This document shows positions 34,908-43,325 of a stretch of 64,000 bases of DNA, piece after piece. A program made the position numbers and the translations under genes. The notes under the pieces are model-generated. The model ran no database searches, was not told where the DNA came from, and saw nothing but the letters and a program-made list of their open reading frames with translations. The DNA lies in the NCBI RefSeq assembly GCF_009299475.1, contig NZ_WBSN01000006.1, positions 62,001 to 126,000 on the forward strand, read 5' to 3'. Positions within the stretch are counted from its first letter, which is position 1, and each line of letters begins with the position of its first letter. Source of the DNA: Bifidobacterium avesanii (GTDB lineage Bacteria > Actinomycetota > Actinomycetes > Actinomycetales > Bifidobacteriaceae).

Positions 34908-36098
34908 ATGAATCAGAGCGGCACGGAGGTTTTGGAACGCGAGGCCGAAGCGGGGGAGACGGTCGGGGCATCGTCCGCGCTCGACCCGTTCGCCATGGAG
35001 GCCGCGGAATCCGCGGAGGCCCGTCGCCGCTACGACCCGGCCAAGCTGCGCGAGCTCGTCGCGGACATCATGGTCGCGTGGGGCTACACGCGCGCGGAGG
35101 GCTACACGGTGGCCGACGTGCTCGGGTTCGCCGACCTCCACGGCATCGACTCCCATGGCCTGCAGCGCTTCCAGCTGTACGCCTCGCAGATGGGCAACAA
35201 GATCGACCCGCACGGCAAGGCCGAAATCCTGCTCGACACGCCCGTCTCCCGCATCATCGACGGGCACCGGCGCATGGGACAGCTCAACGGCGTCGACGCC
35301 ATGAACGCCTGCATCGAGAAGGCCAGGACCACCGGCATCGGCATCGCGTCGGTCCGCCGGTCCTGCCATTACGGCGCCGCCGGCTACTACGCCAGCATGG
35401 CCGCCAAGCAGGGGCTGATCGGCATCTCCATGACCAACACCGAGCCGATCGTGCTGCCCCTGTACGCCCGCCAGATCTTCCTCGGCACCAACCCGATCGC
35501 CGTGGCCATCCCCGCCGACCCGCATCCGTTCTTCTTCGACGCCTCCACCTCCGTGGTCGCCTACGGCAAGGTCGAGCTGTACGCCAAGCAGGGCAAGGAG
35601 CTGCCCGGCACGTGGGTGGTCGACCCGGAGAACCGTCCGCTGACGGATTCCGCCGACGCGCTCGCCCGCCTGCTGCGCTACAACAACGAGGCCGGCATCG
35701 TGCCGGTGGGCGGCAACACCGAATACACGGGCGGCCACAAGGGCTACGGCTTCTCCATGCTCGTCGAGTTCTTCACCGCCATCGTCTCCGGCGGCGCGAC
35801 CACCGACCGCACCGCGCAGGGCGACCCGGTCAACGGCATCTGCCACGCCTTCATGGCGATCGACCCGAAGATCTACGGCGACCCGGAGGCCGTCAAAGCC
35901 CGCTTCTCCGAGTATCTCGACGAGGTGCGCGCCCTGCCGGCCGTGCCGGGACGCAAGGTGCTGGTGCACGGCGACAAGGAGGCCGCGGCGCTGTCCGACC
36001 GCGAGGCCAGCGGCGTGCCGCTGTATCACAAGACGGTCTCCGAGCTCCGCGCCATCGCAGACGGGCTCGGCGTGGACTGGCGCGGCGCGCTGGACTGA
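34908..36098 (+). CDS. Ldh2/Mdh2 (YlbC/AllD-type) NAD(P)-dependent oxidoreductase
   Basis: The 396-residue enzyme belongs to the malate/L-lactate dehydrogenase family that differs from classical Ldh: DLHGIDSHGLQRF, MGQLNGVDAMNACIEKA, SCHYGAAGYYASMAA, FLGTNPIAVAIP, and GGHKGYGFSMLVEF. Members reduce 2-oxo acids such as malate, ureidoglycolate, sulfolactate or 2,3-diketogulonate. An N-terminal extension of about 35 residues precedes the domain. GGGAGG lies before two adjacent ATGs; 34908 has the better spacing. In this sugar-acid setting a 2-keto-sugar-acid substrate is plausible but not shown. Confidence 0.85.
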   Translation: MNQSGTEVLEREAEAGETVGASSALDPFAMEAAESAEARRRYDPAKLRELVADIMVAWGYTRAEGYTVADVLGFADLHGIDSHGLQRFQLYASQMGNKIDPHGKAEILLDTPVSRIIDGHRRMGQLNGVDAMNACIEKARTTGIGIASVRRSCHYGAAGYYASMAAKQGLIGISMTNTEPIVLPLYARQIFLGTNPIAVAIPADPHPFFFDASTSVVAYGKVELYAKQGKELPGTWVVDPENRPLTDSADALARLLRYNNEAGIVPVGGNTEYTGGHKGYGFSMLVEFFTAIVSGGATTDRTAQGDPVNGICHAFMAIDPKIYGDPEAVKARFSEYLDEVRALPAVPGRKVLVHGDKEAAALSDREASGVPLYHKTVSELRAIADGLGVDWRGALD

Positions 36099-36160
36099 AT
36101 TTCCGGTCCGCTGATTGGGTGCGTCTGCATCCTGTGCGCCGGAAATCGAACAACAACGCA

Positions 36161-36204
36161 CGTGGCGTCCGCTGGAAACCATTGGAATTCCAGCGGACGC
36201 CACG
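36161..36204. terminator. Perfect 17-bp-arm palindrome between convergent genes
   Basis: CGTGGCGTCCGCTGGAA pairs perfectly with its complement at 36188–36204 across a 10-base loop. A second stem (CCGGTTCAC with GTGAACCGG, 36223–36262) follows. They lie between the convergent dehydrogenase and GH105 genes. No T-run is seen. Confidence 0.65.
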
Positions 36205-36283
36205 CGCGTATGAATATTGGTTCCGGTTCACGGAATGAAGGCGCGTTCAATCAGTGAACCGGAGCGGCGCGCGTCGAGTCGGC

Positions 36284-37405
36284 TTAGAGCCGGTCCCAGA
36301 CCTTCTGGACCTCGCTGGTCATGATGAGGAACGAGCCCACGCCGTGCAGGTCGTTGGCGCTCGTGGGCCGCGCGCAGTAGAAGTCGTAGTCGCCCACGCC
36401 GGTGCCGACGCACACGCCGTCCACGATCAGGTCCTCCGCGCCGTCCGGGCGGGTCTCGTGCCCGAGGTTGGCGATCACGGCCTCGTAGCCGCGCCCGGCC
36501 GCCGCGAGGGCGGACTCGTCCATGACGCCCGCGCGCACGGCCTTGCACAGGGCGGCGGTGAACAGGCACGAGCACGACGTCTCCGGCCAGTTGCCCGCGT
36601 CCCCCGGACGGTCCACGACCTGCCACCAGCGGCCGTCCGGGCCCTGGTATTTGAGCACGGCCGTCAGCAGGTCGCGCACCATGGCCTCCAGGGCGGGCCG
36701 GTCGGGGTGTCCGGCGGGGATGAAGTCGAGGTCGTCGAGCACGGCCACGGGCACCCATCCGATGGAGCGTCCCCAGTGCTCGGGGGCGAGGCCGGTCTCG
36801 GGGTCGGCCCATGCGGCCTTGCGGGACCAGTCCCAGGCGTGGCGGTACAGGCCGTTGGCCGTTTCGGTGTGCTCGCGCATGAGCAGGGCCTGCCGGGCGA
36901 CGAGGTCGAAGTATTCGGGGTGGCCGAATTCGGCGCCGTACTGGGCGATCACGGGCCCGCCCATGTACAGGCCGTCCAGCCACATCTGATGCGCGAAGGA
37001 GTTGGCCTTGTGCCAGAAGCCGCCATCGGGGTTGCGCGGGTAGTCTCGGATGGTGTGGGCGATCCAGTCGATGGCCGCGCGGTAGCGCTCGTCGCGGGTG
37101 CGCTCGTAGAGCGGGTAGAGCAGGATGCCTGGCTGCAGATCGTCGAGCTGGCTCGGGTCGGCGCTCGGGATGGAGCCGTCCGGGGCGACGACGCAGTTGA
37201 CCCAGTTGCGCACGTAGTCGAAGTAGCGTTCGTCGCCGGTGGCGAGGTAGGTCTGGTAGACGCCGGACAGGAAGACGCCCTGATGGTAGTGGAAGTGGTT
37301 GCGCGGCGGCAGATCGGCTGCGGCGAACTTGCGCATCATCGTCTCGACGGATGCGACGGCGTAGTCGACGGGTCGTTTCGCGGTGTGGTCTGCATTGGCG
37401 GTCAT
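36284..37405 (-). CDS. GH105 unsaturated rhamnogalacturonyl hydrolase (YteR-type)
   Basis: The 373-residue alpha6/alpha6-barrel enzyme carries HFHYHQGVFLSGVYQTYLAT, the key FAHQMWLDGLYMGGP with catalytic-type D144 (D143 in Bacillus YteR), EHWGRSIGWVPVAVLDDLD, and SCSCLFTAALCKAV. Such enzymes remove the terminal unsaturated galacturonyl residue from rhamnogalacturonan I oligomers. No signal peptide is seen. AAGGAGC precedes the ATG. It is divergent from the CE12 gene. The 15-base CGGTTCACGGAATGA occurs on both sides of the gene (36224 and 37612). Confidence 0.9.
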   Translation of the reverse strand: MTANADHTAKRPVDYAVASVETMMRKFAAADLPPRNHFHYHQGVFLSGVYQTYLATGDERYFDYVRNWVNCVVAPDGSIPSADPSQLDDLQPGILLYPLYERTRDERYRAAIDWIAHTIRDYPRNPDGGFWHKANSFAHQMWLDGLYMGGPVIAQYGAEFGHPEYFDLVARQALLMREHTETANGLYRHAWDWSRKAAWADPETGLAPEHWGRSIGWVPVAVLDDLDFIPAGHPDRPALEAMVRDLLTAVLKYQGPDGRWWQVVDRPGDAGNWPETSCSCLFTAALCKAVRAGVMDESALAAAGRGYEAVIANLGHETRPDGAEDLIVDGVCVGTGVGDYDFYCARPTSANDLHGVGSFLIMTSEVQKVWDRL

Positions 37406-37482
37406 GATTAGTGCTCCTTGGTTGGATCCGGGTCTCTCGACGCTGAGTGGTCCTTGTATCGGATGGAAAAAATGATAGGGGA

Positions 37483-37650
37483 GGCCGCCGCCGGCTCACG
37501 GAACCGGTGGGCTGCCGTTGCGTGCGCCGGCGGCGGCCGTGGGCTCGGTTGCCGCATACGCTAAAAACGTTGTGATTTCGCCGATTCGCCAATGGCTTTC
37601 ACAGTGTGCGGCGGTTCACGGAATGAGCCGGTCGCCGTTGCGTGAGTCGG
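37483..37650. repeat. Hairpin and 39-bp imperfect direct repeat in a divergent promoter region
   Basis: GGCCGCCGCCGGC (37483) pairs with GCCGGCGGCGGCC (37526). Overlapping it, a 39-base segment at 37492 (CGGCTCACGGAACCGG…) recurs imperfectly at 37612 (CGGTTCACGGAATGAG…). The whole gap 37406–37889 between GH105 and CE12 genes holds no credible gene. Confidence 0.6.
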
Positions 37651-37680
37651 ATGCTCGCACGTTCGTGTCGCGGAGGCGCA

Positions 37681-37710
37681 ATAATGGATAGTTATTGAGC
37701 TAGAACTGAC
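37681..37710 (+). promoter_or_regulatory. Shared 30-bp motif, second copy of the candidate AraC-protein site
   Basis: ATAATGGATAGTTATTGAGC and the following ten bases match 23131–23160 at 21 of 30 positions. It lies 180 bases before the CE12 gene on the same strand, in a locally AT-rich stretch. Confidence 0.6.
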
Positions 37711-37889
37711 TGTTTGAGAGTAACTGTGCATGGGTGAGAGCGGATGCGTGCGTCCTGCTGTCGGCCCGGCCGCAAGAACGGATAGCAATTTCCCAACAAT
37801 GGCGCATCGTTGTGCGGAAAACCCGTGGGGCATGGCCGTCGGCGCGGGTACATTGGCTCATAGTGCATCATCTTCGAGGGAGAATACCG

Positions 37890-39611
37890 ATGGCCACTTA
37901 TGACGTCAGCGAAGCGTACGACCCGAAGCGGGGGTATGGGCTCATCACGTACGAACTCATCACGCGGGCCGCCCACGGCGACGGTCCGCTTCCGCCGAGC
38001 GCGGAACTCAACGCGGGATTCGCCCCGCAGCCGTGGTACCGGCCCGGCGGCGCGTTCCGCAGCGGCCAGACCTCGGGATTCACGCCGACCTGCCTGCGCG
38101 TGGACGTGCCTGGGCACGGCAACTACCGCGTCGAGCTCACCGTCGCGCAGGACGGCCCGGACACCCGCTACGGCGACGTGTCCGACACGGGGCTGGGGGA
38201 GCGCGACGTGCTGGTCTTCGCCGGCGACCGGCAGCTCGTCTTCCGAGGGACCATGCCGGAGGACGGCGGGCCGCTGACCGTGCGCGCCACGGTGAACGTC
38301 TCCGACTTCGTGCCCCGCGGCTTCGAGGAACACGGGCCGCAGCGGGTGGACTGCGTGGCGCTCGCCGTGGTGGGGGCGCACGCGAGGCCGGTCGACGTTA
38401 CTGTGGAGCCGGCTGACGAGCCGGTCGGCGAACCCGGCCGCGTGCCCACGGTGTGGATCGCCGGCGACTCGACCGTCACCGACGGCGAGGCCCAATACCC
38501 CTACGCCCCCTCGGACCCCTACTGCGGCTGGGGCGCGGCGCTTCCCTCATGGCTCGACGGCGGCGTGGCCGTCTCCAACCACGCGCGCTCCGGGCTGACC
38601 ACGCTCACCTTCCGCTCCGAGCGCCACTTCGAGCCGATCCGGACCGACTGGCGGCCCGGCGACTACTTCCTCATCCAGTTCGGCCACAACGACCAGAAGC
38701 TGCCCGAACTCGACGCGCGCGGCGGATACCGGCGCGAACTGGAACGGTACGTCGCCGAGGCGCGCGGGGCCGGCGTCGCCCCGATCCTCGTCACCTCGCT
38801 GGCGCGCAACACATGGAACCCCGACGGCTCCTATCAGGACCTGCTCCACGACTGGGCCGAAGCCGTGATCGAGCTCGGGCGCGACCTGCGGGTGCCGGTG
38901 CTCGACCTGCACGCGCTGAGCATGGCGCTCGTCACAAGGCTCGGCGACGAGGGCGCCCGTCCCATGTACCACGCCGGCGACCGCACCCACATGCACGACG
39001 TGGGCGCCTACCGCATGGCCGGCTTCGTGGCCGGCGAAATGCGCCGCGTGCTCGCCGACTGGCCCGAGGACGCCCCGGACGCCGCCGCATACCGCGCGCT
39101 CGCCGCCCATGTGACCGACGGCTTCGGCGACTGGCCGCTGCCGCCTCGCGCCTACGACGTCGATCGCCCGCAGCTCGTGGTGGACCAGTACCTCAACCCG
39201 CTGTATCTGAAGTACACCGCCGAGCCGTACAACACCGGCGACATCTCGCCGTTCCGCAAGGCCATGCTGCTCACGCCGGTCGGCGGCGGGGAGGACGACG
39301 GGGGCAACGGGGACGCCGCGAAGGAAACCCCGGTCGCGCCGCGCCCGTTGGACGTGTGGCTGTACGTCGGCCCGGCCATCGACCCCGAGCCCGTCGTCGC
39401 CGCGCATCCGAAGATGGCCGGGGCCCTCGCCGCCGGTCATGCCGTGGCGTTGGTCGCGTATCTGCCCGAGGAGGTCGCGCAGGACCCATCCTCCCCGACG
39501 ATCCCGCCGGCCGCCGTCGCCTATCTCAAGGCCAACGCGGGGCGGTACGGGATCGACCCCGAGCCGGTCTCCGTCACGCTGTCGCCCCACGCCGCACCGA
39601 ACGCCGCATGA
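37890..39611 (+). CDS. CE12-type SGNH esterase (rhamnogalacturonan acetylesterase) with extra domains
   Basis: The 573-residue protein has an N-terminal beta domain of about 180 residues, then an SGNH hydrolase: block I IAGDSTVTD with S194, QFGHNDQK, and the dyad D364–H367 in GDRTHMHDVG. This pattern is that of CE12 enzymes (RgaE, YesT) that remove acetyl groups from rhamnogalacturonan. About 150 C-terminal residues beyond the hydrolase match nothing I know; typical single-domain members have about 230 residues. No signal peptide is seen. GAGGGAGAA precedes the ATG. GH28 follows 59 bases later, probably in one operon. Confidence 0.8.
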   Translation: MATYDVSEAYDPKRGYGLITYELITRAAHGDGPLPPSAELNAGFAPQPWYRPGGAFRSGQTSGFTPTCLRVDVPGHGNYRVELTVAQDGPDTRYGDVSDTGLGERDVLVFAGDRQLVFRGTMPEDGGPLTVRATVNVSDFVPRGFEEHGPQRVDCVALAVVGAHARPVDVTVEPADEPVGEPGRVPTVWIAGDSTVTDGEAQYPYAPSDPYCGWGAALPSWLDGGVAVSNHARSGLTTLTFRSERHFEPIRTDWRPGDYFLIQFGHNDQKLPELDARGGYRRELERYVAEARGAGVAPILVTSLARNTWNPDGSYQDLLHDWAEAVIELGRDLRVPVLDLHALSMALVTRLGDEGARPMYHAGDRTHMHDVGAYRMAGFVAGEMRRVLADWPEDAPDAAAYRALAAHVTDGFGDWPLPPRAYDVDRPQLVVDQYLNPLYLKYTAEPYNTGDISPFRKAMLLTPVGGGEDDGGNGDAAKETPVAPRPLDVWLYVGPAIDPEPVVAAHPKMAGALAAGHAVALVAYLPEEVAQDPSSPTIPPAAVAYLKANAGRYGIDPEPVSVTLSPHAAPNAA

Positions 39612-39670
39612 GCCTTCAACCCCGACAACCATCCCGACAACCATCCCATCAACCCCGAAAGGACCCCTCA

Positions 39671-41014
39671 GTGGATTACGTCATCACCGACTTCGGCGCA
39701 GTTGCCGACGGCGTCACCAACAACCGCGAGGCCATCCAGACCGCCGTGGACAAGGCCCACGAGGCCGGCGGCGGCCGCGTCGTCGTGCCCACGGGCCGCT
39801 TCCTGTCCGGCGCGATCGTGCTCAAAAGCCACGTGACGCTGCATCTCGCGACCGGCGCGTGGCTCATCAGCAGCCTCAAGTCGGAGGACGGCATCGACTT
39901 CGCCGCCGAATTCGACGACGACACGGAGAACGCCGGCTGGGAGGGCGGCTGCTTCCTGTTCGCCCGCCACGCCGAGGACATCGCCATCGAGGGCCACGGC
40001 ACCATCTACGGCCAGGGCGACAAGGTGTTCTACGACGACGACTCCGACAACGGCTTCCACGAGAGCCCGCTCGCCGTCAAGGGCGCGCTGTGGGGCCGGC
40101 CGCGCACCACGTACTTCGAGGACGTGACGGACCTGACGGTCTCCGGCATCACGTTCCGCGACGCCGCGTTCTGGACCCTGCACATGGCCGGCTGCAACCG
40201 CGTGCGCGTGGACGGCATCCGCATCCTCAACGACCAGCGCGCCCCCAACAACGACGGCATCGACCCGGACACCTGCAAGGACGTGGTGATCACCAACTGC
40301 ATCGTGTCCACCGGCGACGACGCGATCGTGGTCAAGAACACCCCGCCGATGGCCGCGCGCTACGGGGCGTGCGAGAACGTGGTCATCTCCAACTGCGTGC
40401 TCGCCTCGCGCGACTCGGCCCTGAAGATCGGCACCGAGACCGGCGGCGCGATCCGCAACGTGATCCTTTCGGACTGCGTGTTCCGCGACTGCTCGCGCGG
40501 CGTGGGCATCTGGGTGCGCGACGGCGCCACGATCGAGGACATCCACGTCCACCACGTCTCCGGCGCGACCCGACAGTACGCCGACGCGTACCACGACGGG
40601 CGCCGCGGCGGCTGGTGGGGCAAGGGCGAGCCAATCTTCCTGTCTGCCACGCCCCGCGCCAGGCCGACCGTGCCGCATCCGGGCGTGATCCGCAACGTGA
40701 CGTTCGACCACATCTCGATGACCAGCGAGTCGTGCGTGTTCATCGCCGGCGAGGACGAGTCGCCGATCGAGAACGTGCGGATCACGGAGCTCGACCTGAC
40801 GATGCGCAGGCAGGGCACGCAGCCGGCCAAGTGGTTCGACGAGCAGCCCAGCGCCCGGGGTCTGTACGAGCACGAGATTCCCGCGGTCTACGTGCGCGCC
40901 GGAAGGGACGTGGAGGTGAGCGGCACGCTGCGCCGCGAGGACGGGTACGCCGGCAGGCCGCTCGCCCTGACGGAGCGGAGCGAGCGCGTGCGCGTCGACC
41001 TGCGCGAACGCTGA
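39671..41014 (+). CDS. GH28 polygalacturonase-family enzyme
   Basis: The 447-residue right-handed beta-helix protein opens DFGAVADGVTNNREAIQTAV and has the GH28 acids in NNDGIDPDTC and STGDDAIVVK. The canonical GHG segment is replaced by SRDSALKIG, so the usual histidine is missing; this occurs in rhamnogalacturonan-active and exo-acting relatives. The GTG start at 39671 follows GAAAGGA. No signal peptide is present, so it probably trims imported oligogalacturonides or rhamnogalacturonan oligomers. It follows the CE12 gene closely. Confidence 0.85.
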   Translation: MDYVITDFGAVADGVTNNREAIQTAVDKAHEAGGGRVVVPTGRFLSGAIVLKSHVTLHLATGAWLISSLKSEDGIDFAAEFDDDTENAGWEGGCFLFARHAEDIAIEGHGTIYGQGDKVFYDDDSDNGFHESPLAVKGALWGRPRTTYFEDVTDLTVSGITFRDAAFWTLHMAGCNRVRVDGIRILNDQRAPNNDGIDPDTCKDVVITNCIVSTGDDAIVVKNTPPMAARYGACENVVISNCVLASRDSALKIGTETGGAIRNVILSDCVFRDCSRGVGIWVRDGATIEDIHVHHVSGATRQYADAYHDGRRGGWWGKGEPIFLSATPRARPTVPHPGVIRNVTFDHISMTSESCVFIAGEDESPIENVRITELDLTMRRQGTQPAKWFDEQPSARGLYEHEIPAVYVRAGRDVEVSGTLRREDGYAGRPLALTERSERVRVDLRER

Positions 41015-41044
41015 TTCGACACGCCGAAGGCCTACAATTGTGGC

Positions 41045-41284
41045 ATGACCATACGTCGCTTCACCGCCTCGGAGCGCGCCCAGCTGGAGCTGCTCGACGC
41101 GGTGGAGCGTGTGACCCCGGGCGGGATGATCCGGTATTCGCCGGATTTTCGGGAGCGGGCTCTGCGCGAGTACGGGGCCGGCAAAAGCCCAATGCGCATC
41201 TTCGCGGACGCGGGCTTTCCCGTCGAAACCCTTGGAAACAAGCGGATTGAGCGGGCCTTCGCCCACTGGCGGAAGGGCCTGTGA
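41045..41284 (+). CDS. Small helix-turn-helix protein
   Basis: The 79-residue protein contains MIRYSPDFRERALREYGAGK followed by a helix-turn-helix-like segment and ends ERAFAHWRKGL. This resembles the short HTH proteins found alone in Firmicutes and bifidobacteria and at the front of some IS3-family orfA products. No transposase follows, so it is either a free-standing regulator or a remnant. It starts 30 bases after the GH28 stop. Confidence 0.6.
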   Translation: MTIRRFTASERAQLELLDAVERVTPGGMIRYSPDFRERALREYGAGKSPMRIFADAGFPVETLGNKRIERAFAHWRKGL

Positions 41285-41385
41285 GGGGCCTGCGGCGCTT
41301 CGGCGTGTCGCGGATTTGCGTTATTCGCCGCCCTGTGTAATGATAGTCCAGTTGCCGCTCAAGGCCTTGGTCAAGTGCGGCAATG

Positions 41386-41467
41386 GCGGATTTCCCAAGC
41401 GGTCAAAGGGAGCTGACTGTAAATCAGCCGCTTCGTGCTTCAGTGGTTCGAATCCACTATCCGCCAC
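41386..41467 (+). tRNA. tRNA-Tyr (GTA)
   Basis: The acceptor GGCGGAT pairs with ATCCGCC. The anticodon GTA is at 41420–41422. There is a long class II variable arm (GCCGCTTCGTGCTTC region) and a T-loop GGTTCGAATCC. CCA is not encoded. Confidence 0.95.
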
Positions 41468-41468
41468 G

Positions 41469-41539
<71 letters not shown>

Positions 41540-41545
41540 CTCCAT

Positions 41546-41619
41546 GGCGGGGTAGCTCAGCTGGCTAGAGCGTGCGACTCATAATCGCAAGGTCAAGAGT
41601 TCGAGTCTCTTCCTCGCTA
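41546..41619 (+). tRNA. tRNA-Met (CAT)
   Basis: The acceptor GGCGGGG pairs with CCTCGCT through two G–U pairs. The anticodon CAT is at 41580–41582. The D-loop and T-loop are normal. A pairable first base makes it an elongator rather than an initiator tRNA. Confidence 0.9.
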
Positions 41620-41667
41620 CAAAGGCCGACGGCAGTCGGTGAACAACGAACACAGAGGTGACTAGAT

Positions 41668-41838
41668 ATGGCAAGCAAGAGCGCCGACATCCGTCCGGGC
41701 ATCACGCTGGCATGCACTGAGTGCAAGGAGCGTAACTACATCACGACGAAGAATCGTCGTAACACCCCGGATCGTCTTGAGCTCAAGAAGTTCTGCCCGC
41801 GCTGCGGCAAGCAGACCGTGCACCGCGAGACCCGCTGA
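41668..41838 (+). CDS. rpmG: Ribosomal protein L33
   Basis: The 56-residue L33 starts [20 protein letters not shown] and has the zinc-binding CxxC pairs (CTEC, CPRC), so it is the zinc-containing form. It is part of the large ribosomal subunit. AGAGGTGA precedes the ATG. It is 48 bases after tRNA-Met, and the tRNA–rpmG–murB order is typical of actinobacteria. Confidence 0.97.
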   Translation: MASKSADIRPGITLACTECKERNYITTKNRRNTPDRLELKKFCPRCGKQTVHRETR

Positions 41839-41866
41839 GCCATATCGCACATTTGCGTACTTTGCA

Positions 41867-41900
41867 AAAGACCCGACTCCAACCGGTCGGGTCTTTTCGT
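41867..41900 (+). terminator. Intrinsic terminator after rpmG
   Basis: AAAAGACCCGAC pairs with GTCGGGTCTTTT (41886–41897), with a seven-base loop and a T-rich end. Confidence 0.9.
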
Positions 41901-41985
41901 ATTCCCGGGCGATTTTGGTCGGTCATTCCCCGGCCAGCAGCTGCCGGGAGTGGCGCACATCGTGCGCGGGCGTTAGGGTGAGGGC

Positions 41986-43203
41986 ATGACTTCCTTTGCA
42001 GACATCACCACCATCGGCGTGGGCGGCCGCATCGCCCGATTCATCGAACCCACCTCGCGCGTGGGCGTGATCGAGGCCGTCGAGGACGCCGACGAGAAGG
42101 GTCTGCCGCTGTTCGTGATCGGCGGCGGCTCCAACACCCTCGCCTCCGACGACGACTTCATGGGCGTCGTGGTGCGCGACGCCCGCCGCCTCATCACCGT
42201 GCCGGACGAGGCCGCGCCCGTCGAAGGCGGGGAGCGCACCGTGCACGTCAACGCCGAGGCCGGCGCCAACTGGGACGATCTGGTCGAATTCTGCGTGCGC
42301 ATCGGCCTCGAGGGCGTCGAGGGCCTGTCCGGCATCCCCGGCACCGTGGGTGCGAGCGTGGTGCAGAACATCGGCGCGTACGGCCAGGAGGTCGGCGACG
42401 TCGTTGAATCCGTGGAGGTGTGGGACCGCAAGGAGAAGAAAACCCGCGACCTCGCGCACGACGAACTCGGCTTCGGCTACCGGTCCTCCGCGCTCAAGGC
42501 CAGCATGTACCGGGCCCCCGGCGTGCCGGCCGACGCGTTCTTCCCCACGCCGCGCTACGTGGTCCTGTCCGTCACCTTCGCCCTGAAGCACAGCGCCACC
42601 GGCGTGGTCGGCTACGGACAGCTCGCCAAGGCCCTCGGCGTGGAGGTGGGCGACCGGCTCGAAACGCACGCGATCCGCGAGGCGGTGCTGCGCGTACGCG
42701 CATCCAAGGGCATGCTCGAGGACCCGAACCGCTATTTCGGCGCGGACATGGCCGGCACCAAGCGCGAGGAGAACATCGCCGCCGATCTGGCGGGCCTGCG
42801 CGAGGCCAACGGCGATGACGACAAGGACTTCGACCGCCACAGCTGCGGCAGCTTCTTCATGAACCCCATCCTGCCCGCCGGTGACCCGGCGCTCGACCGC
42901 CTGCCCGCCGAGGCTCCCCGCTTTGAGGCGACCCTGCCCGGAGGCGCACCCGGCGTCAAGACCTCCGCCGCATGGCTCATCGACCACGCCGGCTTCCCCA
43001 AGGGCTTCGCATCCGACGGGCGCACCGCCGCGGACGCCCCCGCTTCGCTGTCCACCCGGCACACGCTGGCCCTGACCAACCGCGGCGACGCGACCGCCGC
43101 CGACGTGGCCGCGCTCGCCCGCACCATCCAGGAAGGCGTCGAGGAGCGCTTCGGCATCCGGCTCATCCCCGAACCGGTCGTCATCGGCATGGATCTGGCG
43201 TAG
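41986..43203 (+). CDS. murB: UDP-N-acetylenolpyruvoylglucosamine reductase (MurB)
   Basis: The 405-residue flavoenzyme makes UDP-N-acetylmuramic acid for peptidoglycan. FAD-binding segments are TTIGVGGRIARFIEP, FVIGGGSNTLASDD and GIPGTVGASVVQNIGAYGQE; the end SCGSFFMNPIL contains the catalytic Ser, and KTSAAWLIDHAGFPKG follows. It is longer than E. coli MurB (about 342 residues) because of actinobacterial insertions. It starts 89 bases after the rpmG terminator and has no co-directional partner overlapping it. Confidence 0.95.
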   Translation: MTSFADITTIGVGGRIARFIEPTSRVGVIEAVEDADEKGLPLFVIGGGSNTLASDDDFMGVVVRDARRLITVPDEAAPVEGGERTVHVNAEAGANWDDLVEFCVRIGLEGVEGLSGIPGTVGASVVQNIGAYGQEVGDVVESVEVWDRKEKKTRDLAHDELGFGYRSSALKASMYRAPGVPADAFFPTPRYVVLSVTFALKHSATGVVGYGQLAKALGVEVGDRLETHAIREAVLRVRASKGMLEDPNRYFGADMAGTKREENIAADLAGLREANGDDDKDFDRHSCGSFFMNPILPAGDPALDRLPAEAPRFEATLPGGAPGVKTSAAWLIDHAGFPKGFASDGRTAADAPASLSTRHTLALTNRGDATAADVAALARTIQEGVEERFGIRLIPEPVVIGMDLA

Positions 43204-43250
43204 GGCCGCCGCGCCCGCGCCACGTTCGGCCCCACCGCCCGATCTGCAAC

Positions 43251-43272
43251 GGGTGGCAATCTTTTGCCACCC
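43251..43272. promoter_or_regulatory. Perfect palindrome before uxaB, candidate operator
   Basis: GGGTGGCAA TCTT TTGCCACCC: 9-bp arms with a four-base centre, ending 54 bases before the uxaB start. It has no T-run, and the murB stop is 50 bases upstream. An operator is more likely than a terminator. Confidence 0.55.
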
Positions 43273-43325
43273 CGCAAACCGGGCGCTTTAGGCTGGTGAT
43301 CACCAGACGAAAGGATCACACAGTC

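Noticed and set aside
41045-41284. An insertion sequence at the small HTH gene
   Set aside because: No transposase, no terminal inverted repeats and no target duplication are visible.
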